Origin: an uncultured Alphaproteobacteria bacterium
GTDB taxonomy: Bacteria; Pseudomonadota; Alphaproteobacteria; Rs-D84
Direction of reading: 5' to 3'
DNA length: 5,774 bases
Assembly (NCBI GenBank): GCA_937900435.1
Contig: CALCEG010000125.1
Coordinates: 1-5,774, forward strand
The first letter of the stretch is position 1, and every line of letters begins with the position of its first letter. The position numbers were made by a program, and so were the translations under genes. The notes below the pieces were generated by a model. The model made no database searches, was not told the DNA's origin, and saw only the letters and a list, made by a program, of their open reading frames with translations. Below are positions 5,673 through 5,774 of this stretch, one piece after another.

Positions 5673-5774
5673 TTCCGAGTGTCCCGAAAGGAAGGAAAGG
5701 AGAAAAAGAAATTGGACACTCTAAACTAAATGTTCGGGGGGCCAGAGTCCAGAGGAGAGAGAATGTAGGAGGGA
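5641..5774 (-). ncRNA. Possible 3' part of a small RNA with C/U-rich loops (partial)
   Basis: No convincing coding frame ends here, yet a strong minus-strand terminator is present. Directly before it GAGTGTCC (5677-5684) and GGACACTC (5714-5721) form an 8-bp perfect stem. On the minus strand the 29-nt loop is almost entirely pyrimidine and contains TTCTCCTTTCCTTCC. More C/U-rich blocks (CCCTCCT, CTCTCTCCTCT) lie to the right up to the edge. Single-stranded C/U-rich loops plus a terminator are typical of small RNAs that pair with Shine-Dalgarno sites, including some alphaproteobacterial ones. The alternative is untranslated 3' RNA of a gene outside the window. Read on the plus strand, the same bases would be a purine-rich leader with AGGAGG at 5767-5772, perhaps for a gene starting just past the edge. 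Confidence 0.35.

Noticed and set aside
5677..5721. The inverted repeat GAGTGTCC/GGACACTC as an end of an insertion sequence
   Set aside because: The arms are only 29 bases apart with no transposase or target duplication; an RNA hairpin in front of a terminator explains it better.
5720..5774. End of a protein gene on the minus strand, or start of one on the plus strand
   Set aside because: All three minus frames are open for a short way from the edge (two end at TAG codons near 5720-5730, one runs through the terminator), but none gives recognisable protein. On the plus strand ATG at 5730 and ATG at 5763 soon meet TAG. The AGGAGG at 5767-5772 could serve a gene beyond the edge, which cannot be judged here.

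Overview
The window looks like ordinary bacterial chromosome of a moderately AT-rich Gram-negative bacterium. There are no mobile elements, CRISPR arrays, tRNA or rRNA genes. A small LptM-type lipoprotein points to a diderm, and the pair of unknown proteins in the middle resembles families I remember from uncultured gut Alphaproteobacteria (the RF32 / CAG-239-like group). That placement rests on memory plus weak sequence hints and is an inference. Genes use the standard code with ATG starts, apart from one possible GTG.

Layout, left to right. Bases 1-981 (+) are the 3' part of a U32-family gene, closest to trhP/yegQ, a tRNA wobble-uridine hydroxylation protein. It ends in a GC-rich bidirectional terminator at 988-1014. 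This is shared with the convergent gene at 1013-2029 (-), a protein with an N-terminal HNH nuclease/zinc motif and its own sigma70-like promoter. Then come two unknown genes on the minus strand that form one translationally coupled operon through an ATGA overlap. The first (3596-4882) is an exported or membrane-anchored, Lys/Asn/Gln-rich protein with an internal duplication. The second (2181-3599) is a 472-residue protein whose C-terminal third consists of ~21-residue repeats. The operon has a clear TTGACA/TATATA promoter and a Shine-Dalgarno site.

Upstream of that operon lies a short gene of 41 codons (4988-5113, -) encoding a lipoprotein with a CGxK motif. Its TATAAT box is placed so that transcription should begin exactly at the A of the ATG (leaderless mRNA), and it is followed by its own terminator. 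Next is an unrecognised 140-150 residue protein (5165-5587 or 5617, -) with an uncertain N-terminus. The right end (5641-5774) carries a strong minus-strand terminator. In front of it is a hairpin with a long C/U-rich loop, which may be the 3' part of a small regulatory RNA.

Only the two genes at 3596-4882 and 2181-3599 clearly work together, by expression. The others look like independent units, each with its own promoter. The most interesting material is the unknown coupled pair, the leaderless LptM-like lipoprotein and the candidate anti-Shine-Dalgarno RNA.
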